Shown here one piece after another: positions 23,613 to 32,344 of a DNA stretch of 64,000 bases. Position numbers and translations under genes: made by a program. The DNA comes from Salipaludibacillus sp047795645 (lineage in GTDB: Bacteria; Bacillota; Bacilli; Bacillales; Salisediminibacteriaceae). The stretch covers positions 4,402,001-4,466,000 of the forward strand of contig NZ_CP181045.1 of assembly GCF_047795645.1 (NCBI RefSeq), read 5' to 3'. The notes beneath the pieces were generated by a model. It ran no database searches and was not told the origin of the DNA. It was given only the letters and a program-made list of their open reading frames with translations. How positions within the stretch are numbered: the stretch's first letter is position 1; each line of letters begins with the position of its first letter.

Positions 23613-25886
23613 ATGGCAAAGTTTAAACGTCAATCAACCAATTCGTTAACACATTTATTTATATATGTGCTCACATTATTATTACTATGGGAATGGTTAA
23701 GGCCAATCCCAGTCGTAACAGATACAGGACACATTCATCTTTTTGTCTGGTTTGCATTCTTTAGTGCGGTACTTATTTATTTGCGTGTTCCGCTTTGGGG
23801 AACAATCCCATCGACTCTCGTAGCAAGCTTGTATGGGTTGCACAGAATCTATTATGAGGGACGATTCCTTAGCTTCGAAGGCGGGTGGCAAACCTTCATC
23901 TTTTTCGTGGATGAATTCACGTATAACTCGAGTCTTATATTTTCGGGTGAATTTGCAAATTTGACCGATCCATTTCGAACATTTTTGTTATTTTTACTAT
24001 TAGCACTTATTTGTTATTTACTGTATTTCTGGATTTTTCAGACAAAAAGTATTTTTATGTTTTTATTATCAACGGTGATTTATATAACTGTCTTGGATAC
24101 TTTTACTGCCATTGATGCATCAATGGCGATTATAAGAATTGTGGTTATTGGTTTTTTCATGTTAACGCTACTTCATATGTTAAAAGTTAAAGAAGATGAG
24201 CAGGCAATTGGAAAACGGGCATCGACCTTCTTTTCACCTACTTGGTTGTATACGCTAATAATCATGATTGCCATTGCAACGTTTGTTGGCGTTGTTGCAC
24301 CTAAGCCAGAAGCGAAGTGGAGTGACCCGGTTCCGACAATAAGAAGTTTTGTTTTAGGAGAAGGTTCAGGAACTGGTTCTCAAGTAAGACGAGTTGGTTA
24401 CGGAGAGAATGATGAACAGTTAGGTGGAGGCTTCAGGCAAGATGACGACGTTGTTTTCACAGCAGAAGTGGAAGAATCGACCTATTGGCGTGGGGAGTCA
24501 AAACACGAATACACAGGTAAGGGATGGGTTTCTGATCCGTCATTTGTTGAGTCCACATATATTTTTGAAGATGAAATAGATTATTACATGTTTGATGAGC
24601 TTGCTGAATTAGTGGAGCGTCAAGTGTCAATTGAAATGGAAGATGGTATTGGTTTCTCACATTTCTTCTATCCTGGTCAGTTGAAACAAGTGAATCTTGA
24701 TACTCTGTCATTTTTGGCGGATGGAGATGACGGGGAAATCAATCAATTAACATTCAATACCGATACGGTAGGCGGACGTATTGAAGCGAGTTCAGATGAG
24801 TTTGACCCAACATTAAAGAGCTATGAGCTGACTTATGATGACCCAACTTTTCCGATTGAAACATTGCGGAATATCGATGAAGAAAATGACTCTGAAGATA
24901 TTAAAGATTTGTATCTTCAGTTACCTGATGATTTACCTAGTCGTGTGATTGATTTGGCAGAGGAAATTGTCGAGGACGAGGAGAATCGTTACGACAAAGC
25001 AAAAGCAGTAGAGCAATATTTTTCTGAAAATGACTTCCAATATCAAACGACAGATATTCCTGTACCTGAAGAAGGGGAAGACTATGTCGATCAGTTTTTA
25101 TTTGAAACACAAATTGGATATTGTGATAATTATTCGACGTCAATGGCTGTAATGCTCCGCGCATTGGATATCCCAACGCGATGGGTGAAAGGCTTTACTG
25201 CAGGAGAATTAATAGGCGAAGCCGATGATGGTCGTTCGGAATATGAAGTGTCAAATGGAAATGCCCATTCTTGGGTAGAGGTGTATTTCCCTGGTGCAGG
25301 ATGGGTTCCATTTGAACCGACACAGGGATTTGAAAACTATGCCGATTTTCAAGAAGAAGATAGTGAAATTGATGAGGAATCTGAAAATGAAGATGATAAC
25401 AACAGTGCGGAAGAGGCTTTAGATGATGACATGTCCCCTGATAGTGATAATGGCTTAGATGAGGGTGTAGATGCTGAGTCAAGTGCAAGAGCAGATGGTT
25501 CAGGAAAGTTAACGGAATACTTTACACTAAAGGTATTTTTCATATCTATCGTTGTGATGTATATGGTAATAGTTTTTTATCTAAATCAGAGCAAATTTCA
25601 AAAATATTATTTCTTATGGCACTATCGTATGATTGGTCAAGATAGTCGTTATACGAAAGCTTACCACCGTTTACTGTGGATGCTTAAGAATGATGGGTTA
25701 CCACGTGATGATGGTGAAACTTTACGGGAGTATGGAAAACGAATTGATATGGTCCTAAATTCGAAAGCGATGGGGAATCTGACCAAAACATACGAGAAAA
25801 TATATTATGGTGGATATCAACCAGAAAAAGTTTGGGAAGAGCACCAAAAGGATTGGGAAGAAATCGTAAAATTATTGAGTTCTTGA
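23613..25886 (+). CDS. Membrane transglutaminase-like protein (TgpA/DUF3488 type)
   Basis: 757 residues. The N-terminus has about six membrane segments within residues 12-235. An extracytoplasmic region follows with the transglutaminase core: catalytic Cys504 (GYCDNYSTSMAVMLRAL) and His552 (GNAHSWVEVYFPGAGWVPFEPT). A very acidic linker comes next (about 588-625, rich in Asp and Glu), then one more membrane segment near 640-660 and a cytoplasmic tail (DUF4129-like). It is the third gene of the MoxR-DUF58 operon. The acidic linker is stronger than I would expect and may reflect adaptation to a saline or alkaline habitat. Confidence 0.92.
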   Translation: MAKFKRQSTNSLTHLFIYVLTLLLLWEWLRPIPVVTDTGHIHLFVWFAFFSAVLIYLRVPLWGTIPSTLVASLYGLHRIYYEGRFLSFEGGWQTFIFFVDEFTYNSSLIFSGEFANLTDPFRTFLLFLLLALICYLLYFWIFQTKSIFMFLLSTVIYITVLDTFTAIDASMAIIRIVVIGFFMLTLLHMLKVKEDEQAIGKRASTFFSPTWLYTLIIMIAIATFVGVVAPKPEAKWSDPVPTIRSFVLGEGSGTGSQVRRVGYGENDEQLGGGFRQDDDVVFTAEVEESTYWRGESKHEYTGKGWVSDPSFVESTYIFEDEIDYYMFDELAELVERQVSIEMEDGIGFSHFFYPGQLKQVNLDTLSFLADGDDGEINQLTFNTDTVGGRIEASSDEFDPTLKSYELTYDDPTFPIETLRNIDEENDSEDIKDLYLQLPDDLPSRVIDLAEEIVEDEENRYDKAKAVEQYFSENDFQYQTTDIPVPEEGEDYVDQFLFETQIGYCDNYSTSMAVMLRALDIPTRWVKGFTAGELIGEADDGRSEYEVSNGNAHSWVEVYFPGAGWVPFEPTQGFENYADFQEEDSEIDEESENEDDNNSAEEALDDDMSPDSDNGLDEGVDAESSARADGSGKLTEYFTLKVFFISIVVMYMVIVFYLNQSKFQKYYFLWHYRMIGQDSRYTKAYHRLLWMLKNDGLPRDDGETLREYGKRIDMVLNSKAMGNLTKTYEKIYYGGYQPEKVWEEHQKDWEEIVKLLSS

Positions 25887-25956
25887 CCAACTCATACTCA
25901 ATTGATAAAATAAACTGGTCATATAGCTACTAGCTCTTACAATTATATATTTTTTT

Positions 25957-26027
25957 GCCTCATATATCCTTGAGAATACGGCTCAAGAGTCTCTACCAGA
26001 TTGCCCTAAACAATCTGACTATGAAGG
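25957..26027 (+). promoter_or_regulatory. Guanine riboswitch of guaA
   Basis: A purine aptamer. P1 arms are GCCTCATA and TATGAAGG (one bulge), the P2 stem is CTTGAG/CTCAAG, the conserved CTCTACC is the J2/3 element, and P3 is CAGATTG/CAATCTG. The J3/1 sequence GACTATG carries the C that marks guanine rather than adenine specificity. The P2 loop AATACGG is close to the usual GATATGG. It lies about 240 bases before guaA. Confidence 0.9.
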
Positions 26028-26030
26028 TGG

Positions 26031-26105
26031 AACTCCATTTATATGAACTGGAAATTCTGCCTTCGTATTTTTTTTGATACGCTGTGTGGAGTTTCTAGTT
26101 TTTTT
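26031..26105 (+). terminator. Expression-platform terminator of the guaA riboswitch
   Basis: AACTCCA at 26031-26037 pairs with TGGAGTT at 26087-26093, followed by TCTAG and seven T. A competing pairing, TATGAAGG (the P1 3' arm, 26020-26027) with CCTTCGTA (26060-26067), is the likely antiterminator, though it too is followed by eight T. The rest of the gap to guaA (26106-26268) shows no further clear element. Confidence 0.65.
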
Positions 26106-26268
26106 ATAGGATCTAAACTAATTATTTGTTAAGAATACGAGGAGTTATAATAAAAATTGTGCAACACTAGTAAATGACATCTAGACTAGAAAATATTAAT
26201 GGAGAACGATGAATATCAAATATATTTTACGTAACTAGCTTGCGACAAAATGAAGAGGTGGAAAAACA

Positions 26269-27807
26269 ATGAAGGAAATCAATGAAAAAGTAATTGTGCT
26301 CGATTTCGGTGGTCAATACAATCAACTGATTACTAGGCGGATTCGTGATTTAGGCGTGTTTAGTGAGTTAGTTACTCACAAAATTACCGCTGAAGCTTTG
26401 AAAGAAATGAATCCAAAAGGCATTATTTTATCTGGAGGTCCTGGAAGTGTTTATGCTGATGATGCTCCTGGATACGATAAAGCAATATTTGACTTAGGGG
26501 TTCCTGTTTTAGGTATTTGCTACGGTATGCAATTGATGACTCACCATTTTGAAGGTGGCGTTGAAGCGTCTAACCACCGTGAATATGGGAAAGCTAATAT
26601 TACTATAGAAAATAAATCGAAATTATTTGGTGATCTTCCAAAAGAGCAGTCTGTCTGGATGAGTCATGGTGATTTAGTAAAAGCACCTCCAACAGGATTT
26701 CAAGTCGATGCAACGAACGTATCTTGTCCAGTTGCTGCAATGAGTGATGAAAGCCGTGAATTATATGGTGTTCAATTCCACCCTGAAGTTCGCAATTCTG
26801 AGTATGGAAATGAAATGCTCAGCAACTTTGTCTATACGGTTTGTCAATGTGTTGGTAACTGGTCAATGGAGAACTTTATTGATATCGAAGTGGCAAAAAT
26901 CCGTGAGAGTGTAGGAGACAAGAAAGTTTTATGCGCGTTAAGTGGCGGCGTAGATTCTTCTGTAGTCGCTGCATTGCTTCATAAAGCGATAGGTGACCAA
27001 CTAATCTGTATGTTTATCGATCATGGATTGCTGCGAAAAGACGAAGCAAAAAGTGTAATGGATACGTTTGGTGATCGGTTTGACATGAACGTAGTGAAGA
27101 TCGATGCGCAGGAAAGGTTTTTATCTAAGCTTGCTGGCGTGAAAGACCCTGAGCAAAAGCGTAAGATCATTGGTAACGAATTTATTTATGTTTTTGAAGA
27201 GGAAGCGGGAAAACTAACGGATGTGGACTTCCTAGCGCAAGGAACTCTTTACACAGATATCATTGAAAGTGGAACAGATACAGCAAAAACGATAAAGTCA
27301 CATCATAACGTTGGTGGACTTCCTGCGAATATGAGGTTAGATTTAATTGAACCGTTAAATACATTGTTTAAAGATGAGGTTCGTGAAGTCGGATCGGAAC
27401 TTGGATTACCGGACGAAATTAATTGGCGTCAACCATTTCCAGGACCTGGTTTAGGTATTCGTGTGCTCGGTGAAATTACAGATGAAAAATTGGAGATTGT
27501 TCGTGAATCTGATGCGATCTTACGTGATGAAATTAAAAAGGCAGGCCTTGAACGAGAAATTTGGCAGTATTTCACGGCATTACCTGATATGCGAAGTGTT
27601 GGCGTAATGGGTGATGAGCGTACGTATGATTACACTGTTGGAGTCCGTGCTGTCACGTCGATTGATGGGATGACGTCCGATTGGGCACGAATTCCTTACG
27701 ACGTTCTCGAAGTAATTTCAACTCGGATTGTTAACGAGGTAAAGAATGTTAACCGTGTCGTGTATGACATAACATCTAAGCCGCCAAGCACGATTGAGTG
27801 GGAATAA
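26269..27807 (+). CDS. guaA: GMP synthase (glutamine-hydrolysing)
   Basis: A 512-residue GMP synthase converting XMP to GMP with glutamine and ATP. The class I glutaminase domain covers residues 1-200 with nucleophile Cys (GICYGMQLM, about 86) and the His/Glu pair in GVQFHPEV. The PP-loop ATPase domain starts near 215 (ALSGGVDSSVVAALL) and the dimerisation domain ends with STIEWE. A GAGGTGG site precedes the ATG. A guanine riboswitch lies upstream, so guanine should shut the gene down. Its position beside pbuG matches Bacillus gene order. Confidence 0.98.
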   Translation: MKEINEKVIVLDFGGQYNQLITRRIRDLGVFSELVTHKITAEALKEMNPKGIILSGGPGSVYADDAPGYDKAIFDLGVPVLGICYGMQLMTHHFEGGVEASNHREYGKANITIENKSKLFGDLPKEQSVWMSHGDLVKAPPTGFQVDATNVSCPVAAMSDESRELYGVQFHPEVRNSEYGNEMLSNFVYTVCQCVGNWSMENFIDIEVAKIRESVGDKKVLCALSGGVDSSVVAALLHKAIGDQLICMFIDHGLLRKDEAKSVMDTFGDRFDMNVVKIDAQERFLSKLAGVKDPEQKRKIIGNEFIYVFEEEAGKLTDVDFLAQGTLYTDIIESGTDTAKTIKSHHNVGGLPANMRLDLIEPLNTLFKDEVREVGSELGLPDEINWRQPFPGPGLGIRVLGEITDEKLEIVRESDAILRDEIKKAGLEREIWQYFTALPDMRSVGVMGDERTYDYTVGVRAVTSIDGMTSDWARIPYDVLEVISTRIVNEVKNVNRVVYDITSKPPSTIEWE

Positions 27808-27928
27808 TTTTTTTAGTCAGAACTAAAAATTTTGTGCAACGAATCGTTTATAGGAAGTTTCTTTGTACGATTTCCTAACAATAGACGAATGAAAAATTGT
27901 TTTTAATGAATAATATTCGTGTTTTTCA

Positions 27929-27957
27929 TTGACAATAATTATGTTGCTTGCTACACT
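27929..27957 (+). promoter_or_regulatory. Sigma-A promoter of pbuG
   Basis: TTGACA at 27929-27934, a 17-base spacer and TACACT at 27952-27957, 23 bases before the riboswitch. Confidence 0.8.
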
Positions 27958-27979
27958 AACAAAAGTAAAACATCTTAGG

Positions 27980-28047
27980 TTCGTATAATATCGGGGATAG
28001 GGCCCGAAAGTTTCTACCGAGCTACCGAAAATAGGCTCGACTACGAA
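27980..28047 (+). promoter_or_regulatory. Guanine riboswitch of pbuG
   Basis: P1 is TTCGTA/TACGAA, P2 is ATCGGG/CCCGA-type with loop GATAGGG, TTTCTACC is the core, and P3 is GAGCT/GGCTC-type with loop ACCGAAAAT. J3/1 GACTACG carries the guanine-specifying C. It lies between a strong promoter and two terminators. Confidence 0.93.
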
Positions 28048-28058
28048 TGATGAAGATT

Positions 28059-28115
28059 GGATTAGTGTAGTGTGGAAAAGAGGAGTAGTCTCTTTTTCAT
28101 ATACTAACCTTTTTT
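28059..28115 (+). terminator. First terminator of the pbuG leader
   Basis: A long stem: TTAGTGTAGTG (about 28062-28072) faces CATATACTAA (28099-28108), and AAAAGAG faces CTCTTTT inside it, followed by CC and six T. This is the probable riboswitch-controlled terminator. Confidence 0.7.
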
Positions 28116-28142
28116 CATGATTGGTAGTTTTGAAACGAGTGC

Positions 28143-28174
28143 CCCGGTTCCTAAAATAGGAATCGGGTTTTTTT
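28143..28174 (+). terminator. Second terminator of the pbuG leader
   Basis: CCCGGTTCCT at 28143-28152 and AGGAATCGGG at 28158-28167 form a 10-pair stem with one G-T wobble and a 5-base loop, followed by seven T. It lies only 57 bases before the pbuG start codon. Confidence 0.8.
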
Positions 28175-28230
28175 GGTTAGGAAAGGAAACAGACACCAGT
28201 AGATTTGAAAATGAAAGGGAGTATGGGACA

Positions 28231-29541
28231 ATGGAGCGTTACTTTCAATTTGATGAACTTAAGACAGATTACAAAAGAGAAATTATGGGTGGGATCACGA
28301 CATTTCTTGCGATGGCGTATATTCTATTTGTAAATCCGAGTATTCTTGCGGATGCAGGAATGGATTCTGATGCAGTTTTCGTGGCAACGGGACTAGCGGC
28401 TGCAATTGGTACGATCATCATGGGGATTATTGCACGTTATCCGATTGCTTTAGCACCAGGTATGGGATTGAACGCATTCTTCACGTATTCTGTAGTATTG
28501 GGAATGGGAATTCCTTGGGAAACAGCACTTTTAGGTGTTTTTGTATCAGGTATTATATTTATTATTATTACATTGGTTGGGGTTCGCGAATATATTATTA
28601 ATGCGATTCCTGCAGAATTAAAGTATGCTGCGGGAGCGGGTATTGGACTTTTTATTGCTTTTATTGGTTTACAAAATGCTGGTATTGTTATTGGTTCAGA
28701 AGCAACACTCGTTGAAATAGGAAACTTGGGAGCAGGACCAACACTCTTAGCTATTTTTGGTATTATTATTACTGTTGTGTTTATGAGTATTGGTCTTCGC
28801 GGTGGAATTTTCTACGGGATGATTGTTACCGCGATTGTCGGAATGATTTTCAGCGTAGTGCCGACTCCCGATGGAAGTCCATTTGGTTCAATACCGAGTT
28901 TGGCTCCAACATTTGGTGCTGCATTTAGTCCATTCGGTGAAATGGGACTTGGAGAAATATTTACTTTACAATTGTTTATTGTTATTTTAACCTTTTTGTT
29001 TGTTGACTTTTTTGATACGGCGGGAACATTATATGCTGTTGCAAATCAAGCAGGTTTCGTCAAAGATAATAAATTACCACGCGCACAACGTGCACTTTTA
29101 GCTGATTCTTCAGCAACGTCGATAGGAGCAATTCTTGGGACATCTACAACTACTGCGTATATTGAATCATCATCTGGAATTGCAGCAGGGGCAAGAACAG
29201 GTTTTGCTTCAATTGTTACCGGTGTGCTATTTTTACTAGCTCTGTTTCTATCACCGTTACTAGTTGTTGTGACGGAAGCAGTCACAGCTCCAGCGTTAAT
29301 TGTCGTCGGTGTGTTGATGGCTGGTTCTTTAGCAAATATTGATTGGAAAAAATTCGAGATTGCTGTTCCAGCGTTTTTCACAATCCTTGCAATGCCTTTA
29401 ACTTACAGTATTGCAACAGGGATTGCACTTGGGTTTATCATGTATCCGATCACGATGGTTTGTAAAGGACGCTACAAAGAAGTTAATCCAATTATGTATG
29501 CACTATTAGTTGTGTTTGTGTTGTATTTTATATATCTATAA
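28231..29541 (+). CDS. pbuG: Hypoxanthine/guanine permease
   Basis: A 436-residue NCS2-type permease of the AzgA/PbuG branch with about 12-14 membrane segments. Family motifs are visible: MGGITTFLAMAYILFVNPSI at the start, ALAPGMGLNAFFTYSVVLGMG, and the later LFVDFFDTAGTLYAVANQ and STTTAYIESSSGIAAGARTG segments. It imports hypoxanthine and guanine by proton symport. ATG at 28231 follows GGGAG; the longer upstream frame runs through the second terminator and is not used. Promoter, guanine riboswitch and terminators upstream indicate repression by guanine. Confidence 0.96.
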   Translation: MERYFQFDELKTDYKREIMGGITTFLAMAYILFVNPSILADAGMDSDAVFVATGLAAAIGTIIMGIIARYPIALAPGMGLNAFFTYSVVLGMGIPWETALLGVFVSGIIFIIITLVGVREYIINAIPAELKYAAGAGIGLFIAFIGLQNAGIVIGSEATLVEIGNLGAGPTLLAIFGIIITVVFMSIGLRGGIFYGMIVTAIVGMIFSVVPTPDGSPFGSIPSLAPTFGAAFSPFGEMGLGEIFTLQLFIVILTFLFVDFFDTAGTLYAVANQAGFVKDNKLPRAQRALLADSSATSIGAILGTSTTTAYIESSSGIAAGARTGFASIVTGVLFLLALFLSPLLVVVTEAVTAPALIVVGVLMAGSLANIDWKKFEIAVPAFFTILAMPLTYSIATGIALGFIMYPITMVCKGRYKEVNPIMYALLVVFVLYFIYL

Positions 29542-29593
29542 GAAATAGTCTTTTGATTTAATATCGGAAGATTGGTAGCTCATAAATAGATAG

Positions 29594-29636
29594 CTGTCTC
29601 ATTAGTCGGTAGAAACCGGTAATGAGGCAGTTTTTT
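29594..29636 (+). terminator. Terminator after pbuG
   Basis: CTGTCTCATTAGTCGG (29594-29609) pairs with CCGGTAATGAGGCAG (29616-29630), with one mismatch or bulge, and is followed by six T. Confidence 0.9.
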
Positions 29637-29698
29637 GATTGATACGTTAAAATGGTAGAGTAATGATGTTAAAATATATAGAACCTGAATCCATTCTA

Positions 29699-29730
29699 GA
29701 CGAACGCTTTCCGCGGGGCAATGCTTCAGC
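29699..29730. repeat. Remnant of a common Bacillus intergenic repeat
   Basis: GACGAACGCTTTCCGCGGGG followed by CAATGCTTCAGC resembles the GC-rich intergenic repeat seen scattered in many Bacillaceae genomes (CGCTTTCCGCGGG ... GCTTCAGCCTCC). Its base composition stands out from the AT-rich surroundings. Identification is from memory of that repeat. Confidence 0.4.
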
Positions 29731-29790
29731 AGAATGTCAACCATCAGTAAAATATAGTCGGCTAATAGATTAAACGAAGGGGAAGGTTGG

Positions 29791-30225
29791 ATGTTAAATT
29801 CTAATGGTTTTAAATATACAGCCACCATGACCAACGCTTTAGCACTAGAAATCCCTAAGAATTGTTGGGATACGGTGTTAATACCTGAGTTAGGTACTTT
29901 GCGGAAACTCTTTATTCATATTGTACGTTTAAGAGATGTTTACCGTGATGGACTAATAACTGGGGAAGTAGAATTTCCTGGTCTTTTACCATCGAAAGAT
30001 AATCGTCTTGTTGATGAATTGGAACGAAGTATGAATGAATTAGCTAGTGCATTTACACAATCAAAGTTTAATCAAATTAAAATGGGGAATCAATATTTAA
30101 CAATAATAGAGCTTCTGAATACGGCAGTACAGCATGAAGGGATTCATCAAGGACAATATTATGTAGCTCTTAAACAAGCGGGCATTGATTTACCTAAACA
30201 ATGGATCCAAGATTGGAACATGTAA
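29791..30225 (+). CDS. DinB/YfiT-like four-helix protein
   Basis: A 144-residue protein with the DinB-superfamily pattern: one histidine in LGTLRKLFIHIVRLRDVY near residue 46 and a pair in VQHEGIHQGQYYVALKQAGI near residue 112, which would form the three-His metal site of a four-helix bundle. Members are often thiol-dependent transferases or damage-induced proteins. No substrate can be assigned. The ABC ATPase gene follows directly, so they may be co-transcribed. Confidence 0.75.
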   Translation: MLNSNGFKYTATMTNALALEIPKNCWDTVLIPELGTLRKLFIHIVRLRDVYRDGLITGEVEFPGLLPSKDNRLVDELERSMNELASAFTQSKFNQIKMGNQYLTIIELLNTAVQHEGIHQGQYYVALKQAGIDLPKQWIQDWNM

Positions 30226-30270
30226 GTGGCCGACATTATAGAGATGACTAACATAGAAGGATGTGACGTT

Positions 30271-31068
30271 GTGAATGCAGATAAGGTTATTTCGTTAAAT
30301 GAAGTTAGCGTAAGAAGAGGCGGAAAACATCTTTTAAAGAACATCACTTGGGACGTACATAAGGGACAAAATTGGGCGATTCTCGGGCTAAATGGTGCAG
30401 GGAAAACAACACTTTTAAAAATTATTACTTGTTACATATGGCCGACAGTCGGCACTGCGGATGTATTGGGAAATCGTTACGGTGAAGTAAATATACATGA
30501 AGTAAGAAAGTCGATTGGCTGGGTAAGTAATTCGTTAGATCAGCAGTTACAATCATATTCAAATATCACCGCTCTAGAGATTGTATTAAGTGGAAAGTAT
30601 GCGTCAATTGGTTTGTATGATAGTGTATCTGAAGCTGATAAAAACAGAGCAATTGAGCTGTTGGAAAAGTTTAATATTCAGCATTTAATAGATGAACCTT
30701 TGCAAATTTTTTCGCAAGGAGAGCGGAAAAAAGTTTTGCTTGCAAGAGCTTGGATGTCAGAGTTGAAACTTCTCATTTTAGATGAACCATGCGCAGGTCT
30801 CGATATTTACTCGCGAGAAGAGTTCCTTGAAACACTGGAAATAATGAATAGGGATGAAGGGGCACCGTCGATTATTTTTGTAACACATCACATTGAAGAA
30901 ATTATCCCTTCGATCACGGACCTTTTGTTTATTCGTGCGGGTGCAATAATTGATTCCGGCTCGAAACAGCATGTATTAACGGAGGAGAATCTTGAGCGGA
31001 CATTCGAGGTTCCACTTAGCCTTCATTGGGAAAATGGGCGACCATGGATTCACGTTAAGCAAGCGTAA
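30271..31068 (+). CDS. ABC transporter ATP-binding protein, YlmA-like
   Basis: About 265 residues with all ABC motifs: Walker A LNGAGKTTL near residue 39, signature FSQGERKKVLLARAW, Walker B LLILDEPCAGLD and the switch His in FVTHHIEEI. It resembles B. subtilis YlmA and the molybdenum-transport ModF group, which lack a neighbouring permease, and none is present here. GTG at 30271 behind AAGGATGTGA is preferred to GTG at 30226, which has no ribosome binding site. Substrate unknown. Confidence 0.85.
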   Translation: MNADKVISLNEVSVRRGGKHLLKNITWDVHKGQNWAILGLNGAGKTTLLKIITCYIWPTVGTADVLGNRYGEVNIHEVRKSIGWVSNSLDQQLQSYSNITALEIVLSGKYASIGLYDSVSEADKNRAIELLEKFNIQHLIDEPLQIFSQGERKKVLLARAWMSELKLLILDEPCAGLDIYSREEFLETLEIMNRDEGAPSIIFVTHHIEEIIPSITDLLFIRAGAIIDSGSKQHVLTEENLERTFEVPLSLHWENGRPWIHVKQA

Positions 31069-31110
31069 ATTTGAAAAAAAGATTTGCCGTAAGTCAAAGG
31101 AAAAAAGCGA

Positions 31111-31157
31111 AAATATAAGCCGAAGCCTAAATTCAGGTTTCGGCTTATATTTTTTTA
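31111..31157 (+). terminator. Strong terminator after the YlmA-like gene
   Basis: AAATATAAGCCGAAGCC pairs with GGTTTCGGCTTATATTT (17 positions, one wobble) around a 9-base loop, followed by TTTT. Confidence 0.93.
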
Positions 31158-31252
31158 GCGGACTGAAAAACTTGTCAAATAAGCATAAAGAATGATGCTT
31201 CGAGACATCCTATAGGAAGGATATGCCAATATTTCATAAGGAGGACAAACTT

Positions 31253-32344
31253 TTGCCAACAATTATTTCAGTAAGTACAGAAATGCCTCCATATCGTATG
31301 ACTCAATCAGAAATTAAAGACCTTATATATACCTTGTTTTCAAGTTCCTTTCCAAAAATAGATCGATTGATTAAAGTATTCGATCATAGTGATATACATC
31401 AAAGGCAGTTTATGGCGCCGAAATCTTGGTATCTTGAATCTCATACATTTGCAGAAAAAAACCAACTCTATGTTGAATCAGCTGTGAATTTAGGTGCTGA
31501 TGCAATTCGTTCTTGTATAAAATTGGCCAATAAACATGTAACGTGTGAACCTGAAGATATTGACGCACTCATTTATGTATCCAGTTCGGGTATCTCTACA
31601 CCCACAATTGATGCAAAAATTATGAACAGACTTCCTTTTTCATCACATCTGAAACGAATGCCTCTTTGGGGGTTAGGTTGTGCTGGAGGAGCATCAGGTT
31701 TAAGCAGAGCTTATGATTATTGTAAGGCGTATCCGAAAGCCAAAGTACTAGTGTTGTGTATAGAATTTTGCAGTCTTACGTTTGCAAAAGGGGATATGTC
31801 TAAAAGTAATTTGGTAGGCACTTCCTTGTTTGGGGATGGTGTCGCATGTGCCTTAGTCTTAGGAGATGAGGTGTCTATAAAAGCGGCGAATGAGCAGACG
31901 TTTCCACAAATTACAGGGACACAGTCGACGTTTATGGCGGAATCAGAAGATATTATGGGCTGGGATCTACAAGAAGACGGGCTTCACGTCATCTTTTCAA
32001 GAGATATTCCTGTTGTCATTGAGAAGTGGTTGAAACCGAATGTTGAAAAATTTTTAACAAAAATGACGGTAGATTTATCGGATATCCGGACGTTCGTCGC
32101 GCATCCTGGTGGAAAGAAAGTACTGTATGCTTATGAAAAAGCATTAGGTTTTTCTGAAAAAATGACTCAAATTCCAAGAGAAATTCTCTTCAATCACGGC
32201 AACATGTCTTCGCCAACGCTACTTTATGTATTAAAAGAGATGATGATAAACAAACAGAATGAGGGAAATATTGGGTTAGCGGCGGCACTAGGACCTGGCT
32301 TTTGCTCAGAGCTTCTCTTATTAGAATGGAGGAGAAGTTGGTGA
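31253..32344 (+). CDS. bpsA: Type III polyketide synthase (chalcone synthase-like)
   Basis: A 363-residue chalcone/stilbene synthase family enzyme. The catalytic triad is visible: Cys143 (WGLGCAGGASG), His in VAHPGGKKV (about 286) and Asn in FNHGNMSSPT (about 319). B. subtilis BpsA (formerly BcsA) makes alkylpyrones from long-chain acyl-CoA and malonyl-CoA, and its partner BpsB methylates them. The same partner type follows here with a 1-base overlap. TTG at 31253 is used because AAGGAGGA lies at correct distance. The ATG at 31223 would put that site inside the gene. The name is given by analogy. Confidence 0.88.
   Translation: MPTIISVSTEMPPYRMTQSEIKDLIYTLFSSSFPKIDRLIKVFDHSDIHQRQFMAPKSWYLESHTFAEKNQLYVESAVNLGADAIRSCIKLANKHVTCEPEDIDALIYVSSSGISTPTIDAKIMNRLPFSSHLKRMPLWGLGCAGGASGLSRAYDYCKAYPKAKVLVLCIEFCSLTFAKGDMSKSNLVGTSLFGDGVACALVLGDEVSIKAANEQTFPQITGTQSTFMAESEDIMGWDLQEDGLHVIFSRDIPVVIEKWLKPNVEKFLTKMTVDLSDIRTFVAHPGGKKVLYAYEKALGFSEKMTQIPREILFNHGNMSSPTLLYVLKEMMINKQNEGNIGLAAALGPGFCSELLLLEWRRSW

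Noticed and set aside
28117..28230. N-terminal extension of pbuG
   Set aside because: The extension runs through a terminator stem and T run. The protein family begins at the MERYFQFDELKTDYKREIMGG region, and GGGAG precedes ATG at 28231.
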